The notes beneath the pieces are model-generated. The model worked only from the letters and a program-made list of their open reading frames with translations, was not told where the DNA came from and did not search any database. Below are positions 52,917 to 61,576 of a stretch of 64,000 nucleotides of DNA, piece by piece; the stretch's first letter is position 1, and each line of letters opens with the position of its first letter. Origin of the DNA: Devosia sp. ZB163 (GTDB lineage: Bacteria > Pseudomonadota > Alphaproteobacteria > Rhizobiales > Devosiaceae); NCBI RefSeq assembly GCF_028613635.1, contig NZ_JAQRMY010000004.1:576727-640726 (forward strand), written 5' to 3'. A program made the translations under genes and the position numbers.

Positions 52917-52944
52917 GGCGCCCCCGGCTTCAGCCAGGGGCGCC
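52917..52944 (-). other. Intercistronic stem-loop after the second binding-protein gene
   Basis: GGCGCCCC pairs with GGGGCGCC over an 11-12 base loop, six bases after the binding-protein stop and before the permease gene. Same position and logic as 28363-28387. Confidence 0.65.
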
Positions 52945-52950
52945 GTTCTA

Positions 52951-54504
52951 TCAGCAGGTCCAGCTGTAGCGGGTGAAGTCGTAGTCGAAGGACATCATCG
53001 GAACGGCCTTGAAGCCGGTCAGGCACTTGTCCATGGCGTGCTGGACGGTCTGAGTGTTGAGGAACACGTCCGACTGCAGGTCGACCAGCTTGTGCTGGAG
53101 AGCCTTGTAGAGTTCGGCCTGCTTGGCGGTGTCGCCGGTGCCGCGGGCCTCATCGATCATGGCGTCGACTTCCGGATCCTGCAGCCACTCCATCGAGGCC
53201 CAGGTGCCGGCCGCTTCGGAGTGATACTGGGTGAAGAACATCGAGTCCGGCGACGGGTAGGTCGGGCCGAAGAAGATCTGGTTCACGTTGGGGGTGGTCT
53301 CGACCTTGCCGGCGATCTCGGTGATCCGGTTCCACGGGTCGGCCTGCTGCGTGACCACGAAGCCGAGCTGCTCGAGGTTCGACTGCATCAGCAGGCTGAT
53401 CTCTTCCTCGAACTTGGTACCCGCGACATAGGCGAGTGTGATCGGGATAGGCGAGCCAGCATACTTCGACAGCGCGACTTCCGCCTTGGCGGCTTCGAGA
53501 TCGTAGACCGGCTCGGCGATGTCGTCGGCGTGGAAGGCGGCGAAAGCCTTCGGCAGCGGCGTCGAGAGCACGCCGCCGGGTGAGATCACATCCCGGATCG
53601 TCGCATAGTCCGTCGCGAGGGCGATGGCCTTGCGGATGTGCACGTCATCGGTCGGCGCCGCCTTGGTGTTGAGCTTGAGGTAGAAGGCCGTCGAGGTCTC
53701 TTCCTTCGCGATCACGAAGCGGCCCATGCCCTCGAGGGCGGTGTAGGTGTCGGGCGACTGGAACTGGCTCGACATGGTCAGCTCGCCCGAAGCGGCGAGC
53801 GAGCGCACGGTGGCCTCGTCGTTGGTGATGATCCAGCGGACCTCGTCGATCGGGCCAGCACCGAAACCCTTGTAGTAGTCGGGGTTGCGGGTGATGGTCA
53901 TCTGGCTGCCGCGATCCCAGCTCTTGAGGCTGTAGGCGCCGGCACCAGCAACGTTCGTCGCGAGCCAGGTCTGGCCGTCGTCCGAGCCCTCGTTGGCCTT
54001 CACCAGTTCCTCGTTGAGGATGAAGATGGCCGGCACGGTGGTAAGGAAGGGCGCGAAGGTCTTCTGCAGGGTGAACTTCACGGTCTTGGTATCAACTGCG
54101 GTCACCGAGCCGGGCGTCAGCACACCGGCGAAAAGGTTAGCAGGGCCCTGGTTGATACGCAGCAAGCGCTCGACGGTGTAAACGACGTCGCTGGCCTCTA
54201 CCGGCGAGCCGTCGGCGAACCTGGCGTCGTCGCGGAGCGTGTATGTGACTTCCTTGGCGTCGTCGGACACCGTCCAGCTCTCCGCCAGCTCCGGCACGAT
54301 ATTGCCCTCGGAGTCCACAGTGACGAGGCCGTCATAGAGGTTCACCGCCGCCATATAGTCGGTGTAATCCGAGATCTTGGCCGGGTCGATCGTGCCGAAG
54401 ATCTGCACGGTGTTCATTGTCACCGTCGCCGCCATAGCGGGCATCGCGCCCAGCATCATGGCGGTTGAAAGAGCAGTTGCTGCAAGAAGCCTGTGAATCA
54501 TCAT
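52951..54504 (-). CDS. Family 5 solute-binding protein, second system
   Basis: A 517-residue periplasmic protein with signal peptide about 1-25 (MIHRLLAATALSTAMMLGAM then PAMAA). Family 5 features: VPELAESWTVSDDAKEVTYT, LRDDARFADGSPVEASDVVY, GAGAYSLKSWDRGSQMTITR and a long C-terminal domain ending with a Cys. First gene of the leftward operon ending in the DUF917 pair. The substrate is probably a cyclic amide (hydantoin-like) or its precursor, from the enzymes encoded downstream. Confidence 0.9.
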   Translation of the reverse strand: MMIHRLLAATALSTAMMLGAMPAMAATVTMNTVQIFGTIDPAKISDYTDYMAAVNLYDGLVTVDSEGNIVPELAESWTVSDDAKEVTYTLRDDARFADGSPVEASDVVYTVERLLRINQGPANLFAGVLTPGSVTAVDTKTVKFTLQKTFAPFLTTVPAIFILNEELVKANEGSDDGQTWLATNVAGAGAYSLKSWDRGSQMTITRNPDYYKGFGAGPIDEVRWIITNDEATVRSLAASGELTMSSQFQSPDTYTALEGMGRFVIAKEETSTAFYLKLNTKAAPTDDVHIRKAIALATDYATIRDVISPGGVLSTPLPKAFAAFHADDIAEPVYDLEAAKAEVALSKYAGSPIPITLAYVAGTKFEEEISLLMQSNLEQLGFVVTQQADPWNRITEIAGKVETTPNVNQIFFGPTYPSPDSMFFTQYHSEAAGTWASMEWLQDPEVDAMIDEARGTGDTAKQAELYKALQHKLVDLQSDVFLNTQTVQHAMDKCLTGFKAVPMMSFDYDFTRYSWTC

Positions 54505-54649
54505 GCTGTTGTGTTCCCTGTCCCGTTTTGTCGCCTCGCGCGCCTTAGCCCCGCGCTCGAGGATTGGCCGGGTTGTGCCGGCGCCCCTGGGGGTCCCGCG
54601 TCACCTCACGGTCACGCAGGCCCGATAAGGGGAGCTTCGCAACGAGCGA

Positions 54650-54667
54650 GCGCCTTGCTCAAGGCGC
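54650..54667 (-). terminator. Stem-loop after the MalT-type regulator gene
   Basis: GCGCCTTG pairs with CAAGGCGC around a two-base loop, about 37 bases past the regulator stop at 54704. No U-run. It may separate regulator and transporter transcripts. Confidence 0.45.
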
Positions 54668-54703
54668 AATGACGGCTAGGTTTTTGACTAAAAGGTCTAG
54701 GTT

Positions 54704-57031
54704 CTAGCTAACCAGCCCGAGCGCCCGGGCGGCGCTGATGGCCTCGCGGCGGCGCTTGCAGCCGAGCTTTCGGTAGGCGTTCGAGAGGTGGAACTTCACC
54801 GTCGCCTCGCTGAGGCCGAGTGCGTTGGCGATGAACTTGTTGGAAGAGCCTTCCGAGATCATCATCAGAACCTTGGTCTCGCGCCGACTGAGCCCGTTCT
54901 GGGCGCCGAGCGCCGAGTTCGGCAGCCCGCCATCACGCAGGCGCCGCAGCACCTGCCGCACCGGGGCGGAGATCTCCAGGTACTCGCCGATGCGCTGCTG
55001 CTCGATAAGTTCGCTGAGAAACACCCTCTCCTCGGCTAGCGGCGCGATGGCGCCGAGCCGAGCCGCCTCCTCAAACACCTTCTGCAGCAGCGCCCGAGCC
55101 CGCGACAGGTTGCGCTGCCGCTTGTAGACAAAGGCCAGCCACACCTCGGCGCAAAGTCGTTGCCGGCCGGTCAGGTTCAGGTTGCCGATGATGAAGCCGA
55201 GCTGACGTTCGAGATGCGGGCGGGTTGGCTGTTCGTAGACAATGTGCCTCAGCCAGATCATCGCCTGCACGATCTCGTCACGATCCCTGAGCCGCTCGAG
55301 CTCCTCGCCAGCGGCTGCGACCCAAGCACGGGTAATGCGGGTGGCGAGCGCGGCGACTTTTTCCGCCGCTTCCTGCCAGCGGTTGGCATTCTGCAGGATC
55401 GCTGCCTCTCGCAGTTCGATCATCACGCCGAACTGCCGGTTCGAAATCTGGTAGACCCGCCAGCGATCGAGGAAGTTGCGGGCCGCAATGGTGGAGAAGT
55501 GCTCGCTCAGCGCCTGGCTACCGTAGTGCAAGGCGAACTCGATCAGGCTTGGCCAGATTTCACCGTGAACGAAATCGTCGAGATCGGTGGAGAGGAAGCG
55601 GGCCAGTGGCTCGGGCTTGCCGCCTTCGTAGTCGATGCAGGCGTTGAGCAGGGTCAGCAGTCTCTCATCGCCCGGACTTTCGAACTCGACGCCGTGCAGG
55701 TAGCGCTCCGCCTGTTCCGCGTGCTGTCGGGCATTGGTTGCATCACCCATCAACAGGCGCATCAGGGCCTGGTGGAGGCTGATATAGAACGAGAGCATCG
55801 GCACCCGGGCCTGCTCGTAGTGGTAGAGGGCGCGCTTGGCGACATCCTCGGCGGCGGCGAGGCGGCGCCCGCGGATGTAGAACTCCAGCACCGAGTTGTA
55901 GAAGCTGCCCCGCACGATGTGGTCGGCGAGCGGCAGGTCGGCGAGGGTGCTGAAGACCTGCTCGAACAGTTCGTCGGTGAGAAGGTAGTCCTCGTAGATC
56001 AGCATGACGACGCGGAAGGCGACCAGATCAGTGCTGTAGAGATCGCGGCTGGTAAACACGCGACGGACTTCGTTCACTCCACTGCCAAAGCGATCGGCCA
56101 GCAACCGGCGGGCCCGGGCAACCTCGCCGTGCTTGAGCGCCTGCATGGCAAGGCTCATCACCAGCGTGTCATTGCCCAGCGCATAGTCGAGTGGAAAGCC
56201 CTCCAGCACGCGATCGAAGGCGGCGGCGCCATGCCGATAGAGGTAGAAGCGGCCGCCGCCGGCGCTGAAGGCGTCAAATGCTTCGTCGAGGCGCCCGATC
56301 GATTGCCAGGTGATGATGGCGTCCGTCAGTCGGTCCAGCTTCGTATATGCCACAGCCAGTTCGGCTGCCTGCTCAGGTTGCTCGCGCTGGGGTGCCATCA
56401 CGGTTACAAGCGCTTCGCGCAGGGCAGGGCGGACCAGTTCAAGCAGCTCGGCATTCGACATCTCGACGGGGTGCCCATCGAGCCAGGCCTCCAGGCCGAC
56501 CAGTTCGGCCGGTTCCATCCGGGCCAGGAGCTCGCTCGCCAGGAAGACCGAGAGTTGACCATCAGCAACGTCCGATTGGCCAAGAAGGATCGGCCAGCCG
56601 CGCGACTGCTGGAACATCCGGTCTGCGAGCCGGCCCGGCATCGCCGTCAGCAACTCATCGCTGCCGAGCAGCAGTTCAGCGGTGCCCAGCCTGCGCACAT
56701 GGCCATAGACGCCGGCCCGATCGAGGGCCGGCAGAACTGTTTCCGGCCGCTTGGCGATGACGATGCGACGCAAGCCCGAGACGAAGATCTCGGGCAGGGG
56801 ATCGGGCGTAGTGCCGGGTGGAATGTCCCAAAGAATAACGGGGCCATCGCCCAAGGGCGCCGAGGGCCCGCAATGAACCGAGGTGCCCAGTTCCTCGGCC
56901 AACTGGGCCAGTAGTACCGACTTTCCCATCCCTGCCCAGGCCTCGAGCAGCACGATGGGGTGCGGGGTGGCAAGCAAATCGGAGCGCTTCTGCGCGCGAT
57001 CGATGTGAGGTCTCGGTCGGCTTGTCGTCAC
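54704..57031 (-). CDS. MalT-type large LuxR-family regulator
   Basis: A regulator of about 775 residues with the MalT/LAL layout: an N-terminal nucleotide-binding part, with P-loop-like AWAGMGKSVLLAQLAEEL at about 31-48 and WDIPPG in place of a normal Walker B; a long helical repeat region (about 250-700); and a C-terminal LuxR HTH, LSRRETKVLMMISEGSSNKF then IANALGLSEATVKFHLSNAY. The first Gly of the P-loop is Ala. I chose GTG at 57031; upstream codons are Arg- and Gly-rich and lack family likeness. It reads in the same direction as the ABC/HyuA/DUF917 operon 200 bases downstream and is the natural candidate to control it. Confidence 0.85.
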   Translation of the reverse strand: MTTSRPRPHIDRAQKRSDLLATPHPIVLLEAWAGMGKSVLLAQLAEELGTSVHCGPSAPLGDGPVILWDIPPGTTPDPLPEIFVSGLRRIVIAKRPETVLPALDRAGVYGHVRRLGTAELLLGSDELLTAMPGRLADRMFQQSRGWPILLGQSDVADGQLSVFLASELLARMEPAELVGLEAWLDGHPVEMSNAELLELVRPALREALVTVMAPQREQPEQAAELAVAYTKLDRLTDAIITWQSIGRLDEAFDAFSAGGGRFYLYRHGAAAFDRVLEGFPLDYALGNDTLVMSLAMQALKHGEVARARRLLADRFGSGVNEVRRVFTSRDLYSTDLVAFRVVMLIYEDYLLTDELFEQVFSTLADLPLADHIVRGSFYNSVLEFYIRGRRLAAAEDVAKRALYHYEQARVPMLSFYISLHQALMRLLMGDATNARQHAEQAERYLHGVEFESPGDERLLTLLNACIDYEGGKPEPLARFLSTDLDDFVHGEIWPSLIEFALHYGSQALSEHFSTIAARNFLDRWRVYQISNRQFGVMIELREAAILQNANRWQEAAEKVAALATRITRAWVAAAGEELERLRDRDEIVQAMIWLRHIVYEQPTRPHLERQLGFIIGNLNLTGRQRLCAEVWLAFVYKRQRNLSRARALLQKVFEEAARLGAIAPLAEERVFLSELIEQQRIGEYLEISAPVRQVLRRLRDGGLPNSALGAQNGLSRRETKVLMMISEGSSNKFIANALGLSEATVKFHLSNAYRKLGCKRRREAISAARALGLVS

Positions 57032-57408
57032 GTGCTCAGATGGTCCCGTGTGCTCGCATGGTCCTCCAGACAAAGCGCGAATGCAATCGGCAACGCCGCC
57101 GTAGCCCGCCACGAAGCCCCTTCTGGTGCGGCCAGGCGTCGTACCTAACGATCGTCCAACGCCCCAACCACTCCGAGGTCGGAGGTGTAGTGACCTTCGG
57201 TCAACTGCCTGATCACGGGGTGGGGGGGTGCCGGCCTCGCTTCTGTTGCAGGGCATGGCGTGTGGGGCCGGCGCCAGCGCTCATCCGAGTGTCTCCCGGC
57301 CCGGTGCCCGCGACGGCTACGTGTCGTCGGGGACTGATCGTGTCTTCTCAACCGTGATGGCCGCGCCTGGCAAGTTGATCTAGGCTTGGTCCGCACTGGG
57401 GGAGGACG
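57032..57408. other. Divergent intergenic region between two LuxR-type regulators
   Basis: 377 bases of high GC with no convincing gene. It must hold the promoters of both regulators. A G-run of seven near 57219-57230 is present; no clear operator dyad was found by eye. Confidence 0.5.
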
Positions 57409-58380
57409 ATGCCGACCGCGCCCGACGACGATGAGATCGCCATACGCCGGCTCATGCAGGATGTGTACGACGCGATCTGGGCCAAGGACTTCGAGGCCTT
57501 CGCCCGCTGCCACGTACAAGAAGAGTATGCGCGCCGCTGGGTCTGGTGGATGCCCAGTACGCTCGTGGTCAAGGAGGGCTGGAACGCGATCGCGGCGCGC
57601 ATCCAGCAGGTGATGGCCGACCCGAGCATGCCCGACGGTATCTGTCCGACCGTGCGACGCGAGAACTACAACATCCGGATAGCGGGCAACATGGCCTGGC
57701 TCACCTTCGAGCAGGAGGCCCCGACCGTTGCGAACCGGAGCTTCGGTCTTGCCGGACACTCCCGCGAGGTCCGGGTGCTGGAGAAACACGATGGCGAATG
57801 GAAGATCGCCTTCTTCGGCGCGATCAGCCGGAACCGGCCCGCGCCCGATTTTCCGCGCTTCCGCCTCGACGGCGAAGGCCGGCTGTTGTGGAAGAACGAG
57901 CCCGGGGCGGCGGAGCTCGCGAACGGGCGATTGCTCACGCTGCGTGGCGGTCGCCTCCATTCCCGTGACCGCGCGGCCAACCGCGCATTGCAGGCGGCGA
58001 TACGCTGGGCCTCGACCCTGAACCTTGGCTTCACGGTCGAACGGGGCGCAGTGCCAATCCTGCCCCGGCCCGCGCATGGCGAGATGGCGACGATCTGGTG
58101 GGTCACGGCCGATGCAGGGGTCATCGAAGTGGCCGTGCACGACCGGCGGCTCCCCGATGACAAGCTGGCGCTGGCGGCCGCGGTGTATGGACTGTCGCCA
58201 GCGCAGACGAGGATTGCGCGAGGCATCGTCGACGGGCAGGCGCTCCCCGAGCTGGCGGCGGCGGGGCAGGTCAGCCTCAATACCGCGCGCACGCACCTGA
58301 AGCGCCTGTTCGAAAAGACCGGCGTTCGCAACCAGACGGCCCTGGTGCGCGCGTTGCTCACCGTTTCCGCGCCAGACTAG
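57409..58380 (+). CDS. NTF2/SnoaL-like domain fused to LuxR-type HTH
   Basis: A 323-residue protein. Residues about 8-145 look like an NTF2/SnoaL-fold ligand pocket: IRRLMQDVYDAIWAKDFEAF, NYNIRIAGNMAWLTFEQEAP, VLEKHDGEWKIAFFGAISRN. Residues about 150-255 look like a PAS-type sensor (RFRLDGEGRLLWKNEPGAAE). The last 65 are a LuxR HTH: YGLSPAQTRIARGIVDGQAL then NTARTHLKRLFEKTGVRNQT. The PAS-HTH half is common; an NTF2 domain in front of it is rare as far as I know. GGGGGAGG before the ATG. The next gene is a sulfotransferase 70 bases downstream, which could be its target. Confidence 0.78.
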   Translation: MPTAPDDDEIAIRRLMQDVYDAIWAKDFEAFARCHVQEEYARRWVWWMPSTLVVKEGWNAIAARIQQVMADPSMPDGICPTVRRENYNIRIAGNMAWLTFEQEAPTVANRSFGLAGHSREVRVLEKHDGEWKIAFFGAISRNRPAPDFPRFRLDGEGRLLWKNEPGAAELANGRLLTLRGGRLHSRDRAANRALQAAIRWASTLNLGFTVERGAVPILPRPAHGEMATIWWVTADAGVIEVAVHDRRLPDDKLALAAAVYGLSPAQTRIARGIVDGQALPELAAAGQVSLNTARTHLKRLFEKTGVRNQTALVRALLTVSAPD

Positions 58381-58450
58381 CCGTCACCGGATCGGGTGAC
58401 AGTTCGGCCCGGGCGGCGGGGATAGTGTTCTTCCAACCTGGGAGACAGAC

Positions 58451-59398
58451 ATGACCGTCGGATTGCCGGTAGTCAGCCGCACCTATGTCAGCTGGTGCCT
58501 CGACTCGACCCGGTGGCAGCGATTTGCGCCGCGCGGCGACGAGATCGTCGTGACGACGCCGTACAAGTCCGGGACCACCTGGATGATCCACATCGTCGGG
58601 CACCTCCTCTTCAACGATCTCAGGCAGCGCGAGCACAGCACGTTCGGGCGCTGGATCGACGCCAACTTCCAGCCCGTCGACGGCGACCTGGCCGCCCTCG
58701 AGCAGATGCCCCACCGCAGGGTGATGAAGACGCACCTGGCGCTCGACGCGCTCCCATACGACCACCGCCTTCGCTACATCTATGTCGGCCGCGACCTTCG
58801 CGACATCTTCATGTCGCTGTGGAACCATCACACCAACTACACTCCTGAGATGTGGGCGAAGATGTCCGACCGGGCGAGGGACGTGGGTGTCGCCATGGCG
58901 CCACCACCGCCCGACGACATCCACCGCTTCTGGCATGACTGGATCACGCGCAGCCAGTTCGAGTGGGAGCCGCCGGAGGGCTATCCCTACTGGTCGACGC
59001 TGCATCACCTGCGTACGTGGTGGGAGTATCGGCACCTGCCCAACATCCTGTTCGTGCATTTCAACGATCTCCTCGCCGACCTGCCCCGGGAGATCGCCCG
59101 CGTCGCCAGCTTTCTCGGGCTCGAGCGCGGAGCCGACCGATACGCGGAGATCGCCAGCCTCTCGAGCATCTCGGCGATGCGGCGTGACGGTGACCTGATC
59201 AATCCCGGCGCGCATTTCGCCTTCAGGGGCGGCCCCACGACATTCATCAACAGGGGAACGAATGGTCGGTGGCGCGGAGTCCTGACCGACCGCGAGCTCG
59301 CCCAGTACGATTGGGCCATGCGGCACCTGCCGGGCGACGCAGCGGCGTGGCTCGAAACGGGGCAGGCCGCTGCCCGGGAAGCGGAGTGGTCGATCTAG
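58451..59398 (+). CDS. PAPS-dependent sulfotransferase
   Basis: A 315-residue cytosolic-type sulfotransferase (Sulfotransfer_1 family) that moves sulfate from PAPS to a hydroxyl or amine. 5'-phosphosulfate loop PYKSGTTW at 37-44, catalytic-type His95 in KTHLALD, 3'-phosphate motif YVGRDLRDIFMSLWNHH at 111-127, and the C-terminal FINRGTNGRWRGVLT loop that corresponds to RKGxxGDWKNxFT. Usual length. Acceptor unknown; bacterial enzymes of this group act on aryl, lipid or small-molecule acceptors. GGGAG is nine bases before the ATG. Probably controlled by the regulator encoded just upstream. Confidence 0.88.
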   Translation: MTVGLPVVSRTYVSWCLDSTRWQRFAPRGDEIVVTTPYKSGTTWMIHIVGHLLFNDLRQREHSTFGRWIDANFQPVDGDLAALEQMPHRRVMKTHLALDALPYDHRLRYIYVGRDLRDIFMSLWNHHTNYTPEMWAKMSDRARDVGVAMAPPPPDDIHRFWHDWITRSQFEWEPPEGYPYWSTLHHLRTWWEYRHLPNILFVHFNDLLADLPREIARVASFLGLERGADRYAEIASLSSISAMRRDGDLINPGAHFAFRGGPTTFINRGTNGRWRGVLTDRELAQYDWAMRHLPGDAAAWLETGQAAAREAEWSI

Positions 59399-59867
59399 CC
59401 CGCAGCCTTCCGATGCGGCGCAGCTCAGGCGTTGGTCGTGAGCCTCGCTTCATCCTCGGTCGCGTGGACAGGGATGGCCTTGAAGCGGCGCATGGTCTGG
59501 GTGATGGCAATCCGGGGACCAATTCTCGTGCCGCACCGCGACCCGGCCGGAACAGACCGGTGGCGGCGGACCAGGGCTGATCGCGCCACTCCATCTCCCG
59601 CTGCCCCATGCGCGGCAGCTTCCGGTCCCCGGCTGCCTCCGCAAGAAGGCACCCGGGCGCGTTGATAGCGGCTGCACCCGTGCCTGGCACAAGTCAGCCC
59701 CTCAAGCTTTGGCCTGGGCCGGCACGACTGCCAACCCACCCAACCTCCACCACACCAACCACTCGTCATGATCTCGCTTCGGTGCAGCGGACGAGGGGAG
59801 GATGGCACGGGGTGAAGGGGCGGGGATAAGAATATGGGCTCACGCAGTCCTGCTGCACGGTAGTGCC
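59399..59867. other. Junction region, no convincing gene
   Basis: 469 bases between the sulfotransferase gene and the defence-type genes. On the minus strand about 59425-59530 a reading frame ending in RIGPRIAITQTMRRFKAIPV has a protein-like look and may be the tail of a lost gene, but no start or family fits. GC falls to the right of about 59830, marking the edge of an acquired segment. Confidence 0.5.
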
Positions 59868-60698
59868 CTACCGTGGTTCATCCTCGTAGGCGGACTCATC
59901 AACGAACGTCGTGTGATCCGGGCCGAAAAGCTGCCTTGGGTCCACATACTTCAACAGGTGGTACCTCTCAACTAGCACACGCATTTTCGCTGCCCGCGGC
60001 GAGATGCAGTTATACAGCTGGAGGTTTGCCTCGATATCACTGAGTTGCGCTCGAACTATCTGGGCGTAGAATCGCTTATCAGTTACGTCGGACTGATCAA
60101 CAAATTTGATCACGTTGTAGAGCATTCTGAAGTAATGTCCAAGATCATGGCTACTCTCTGCGTAGAATGCCTCGTAGGCCTTTGCTGCGCCGTCTCTGGT
60201 GACCAAGCCGCTCCCGCTATCGCGGTACCTTACCATCAGTCGATCAAGGCGCTTGTAGTACGATCTGATCGCATCCCGGCCCGCAGCGATCTCGGTGCCG
60301 CTGGATCGGAGGTCGATGGACTGAATGATGTCGTTAAGATTCCGGAGTAATTGGAAGAACGTTGCCTCAAATATCTGTCTAGAGACGAAAGAGTTTTGGG
60401 TTTCTTGCGCAATACGACTGCCCTTCAGTTCCTCTCGTGTATCCTCAAGCTCCTTGCGTTGAAGCTCCAACTCCTGCCGCTGCAGCAGGATTGCATAGAT
60501 GAGGCCCACGAACGCCAAGCCGGAGAACAAGGCGTTAGTAGCGCCGAACGTGTCTCCAAAGGTACCACCCCACTCGCCTCCCCAAATCCAAGCGACGACC
60601 AACGTTATCAGCCACACAAGGACAACAAACGCCACAAACCAGGCCACCGGCATGGTTCTCAGTTTTTCGAAGTGCTTGCGTAGCCACGGGATAAGCAT
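59868..60698 (-). CDS. Putative phage abortive infection protein (putAbiC-like)
   Basis: A 276-residue membrane protein. Two spans near the N terminus (about 18-39, AWFVAFVVLVWLITLVVAWI, and 53-73, NALFSGLAFVGLIYAILLQR) are followed by a coiled coil about 74-110 (RQELELQRKELEDTREELKG). The soluble part starts FVSRQIFEATFFQLLRNLND and has HDLGHYFRMLYNVIKFVD. This layout matches the putAbiC family of proposed abortive-infection proteins: membrane anchored, with a motif FFxLL after the coil. Codon use is AT-richer than the rest of the window. Last gene of a leftward set with a HEPN protein. Confidence 0.8.
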   Translation of the reverse strand: MLIPWLRKHFEKLRTMPVAWFVAFVVLVWLITLVVAWIWGGEWGGTFGDTFGATNALFSGLAFVGLIYAILLQRQELELQRKELEDTREELKGSRIAQETQNSFVSRQIFEATFFQLLRNLNDIIQSIDLRSSGTEIAAGRDAIRSYYKRLDRLMVRYRDSGSGLVTRDGAAKAYEAFYAESSHDLGHYFRMLYNVIKFVDQSDVTDKRFYAQIVRAQLSDIEANLQLYNCISPRAAKMRVLVERYHLLKYVDPRQLFGPDHTTFVDESAYEDEPR

Positions 60699-60796
60699 TT
60701 TGTCCGATCGGCAGTGCGTGAGTATTAAGGTACCATCTGGGTGTCAGAAGGGGAATGGAGAGTTTCGTGCGCGAGGCGATGCGAGAGATGCCTATT

Positions 60797-61576
60797 CTAC
60801 GATAGTTGCTTTATCCAATCTCTATAGTATATTCGTATACGCTCAAAATCGTCGTCGTCTCGTAGGACGCCGTTGTGCGCAACGACATTTCGGAATGAAC
60901 CTGCGTCGTCGTAGCGATGTAGGAAGTCGATATCTGATATGTATGGAATGAACTGATCCGGATACTTTCTCATCAGCGTGATTAGGTCGGACCAGTCCAA
61001 TGCGTAGAGAGGGCCAAACTCAGCGCGCGTGGGGGCCCATTTTCGTTGCTGCTCATTGGTTGTTCTATCGGCATGTTTCTTCTTCATTGATGCGTTGCTG
61101 GCAACGTCCCACCACTGCGGACCGATATGCGCAGACAGCACCTTCTCTATAAGGCCGCGCATCGAGTTCTCTAAGAAGAACAGCTGAGCGTAAGTGCGCA
61201 CCATACGCGCCAAGTCGCTCCTCCTCTCGGACGGGACGAAGGGAGGTATGGCAACGGATTCTATGTCGAAGACGTCATTCGACATCTTCTCCGGGGGAAA
61301 TAGAGCGGCCATTTGCTGCGCATGTTCGCGCGCGGCTACGGACGTGCCTGGGGACACTGTCAGCACATTCCGTGATTTGCGGAAATGCTCTCGGATGCGA
61401 GTCGAGTTTGGCTTCGCAAGTCGCAGCGAGACAAAACATTCGACGATTTCTTCGACTCGGAATCCCATCTTTTCTGGCGACTGGACGCCCAGAGCCCAGA
61501 GGAGCATCTCTGCCTGCCGGCCCTTATCAGCTTTGAGGAATTCGTCGGCTGTAGCAACTCGCTCGACTAGGCTCAC
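60797..61576 (-). CDS. Swt1-type HEPN domain protein, probable RNase effector
   Basis: A 259-residue protein. The C-terminal half is a HEPN domain of the Swt1 class: FFLENSMRGLIEKVLSAHIG, a WW pair, KWAPTRAEFGPLYALDWSDL, and the active motif RNVVAH at about 229-234 (RN-x3-H), which in HEPN RNases is catalytic. The N-terminal half (EMLLWALGVQSPEKMGFRVE) looks like a helical adaptor. Starts with GTG overlapping the partner stop as GTGA (61573-61576). HEPN RNases with a small coupled partner are typical of antiphage or toxin-antitoxin modules. Confidence 0.78.
   Translation of the reverse strand: MSLVERVATADEFLKADKGRQAEMLLWALGVQSPEKMGFRVEEIVECFVSLRLAKPNSTRIREHFRKSRNVLTVSPGTSVAAREHAQQMAALFPPEKMSNDVFDIESVAIPPFVPSERRSDLARMVRTYAQLFFLENSMRGLIEKVLSAHIGPQWWDVASNASMKKKHADRTTNEQQRKWAPTRAEFGPLYALDWSDLITLMRKYPDQFIPYISDIDFLHRYDDAGSFRNVVAHNGVLRDDDDFERIRIYYRDWIKQLS

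Noticed and set aside
59425..59808. Minus-strand frame of 127 codons after the sulfotransferase gene
   Set aside because: Only the last 30 residues look protein-like; no ribosome site, no family, Arg/Gly/Pro-rich front. Mentioned as a possible gene remnant only.
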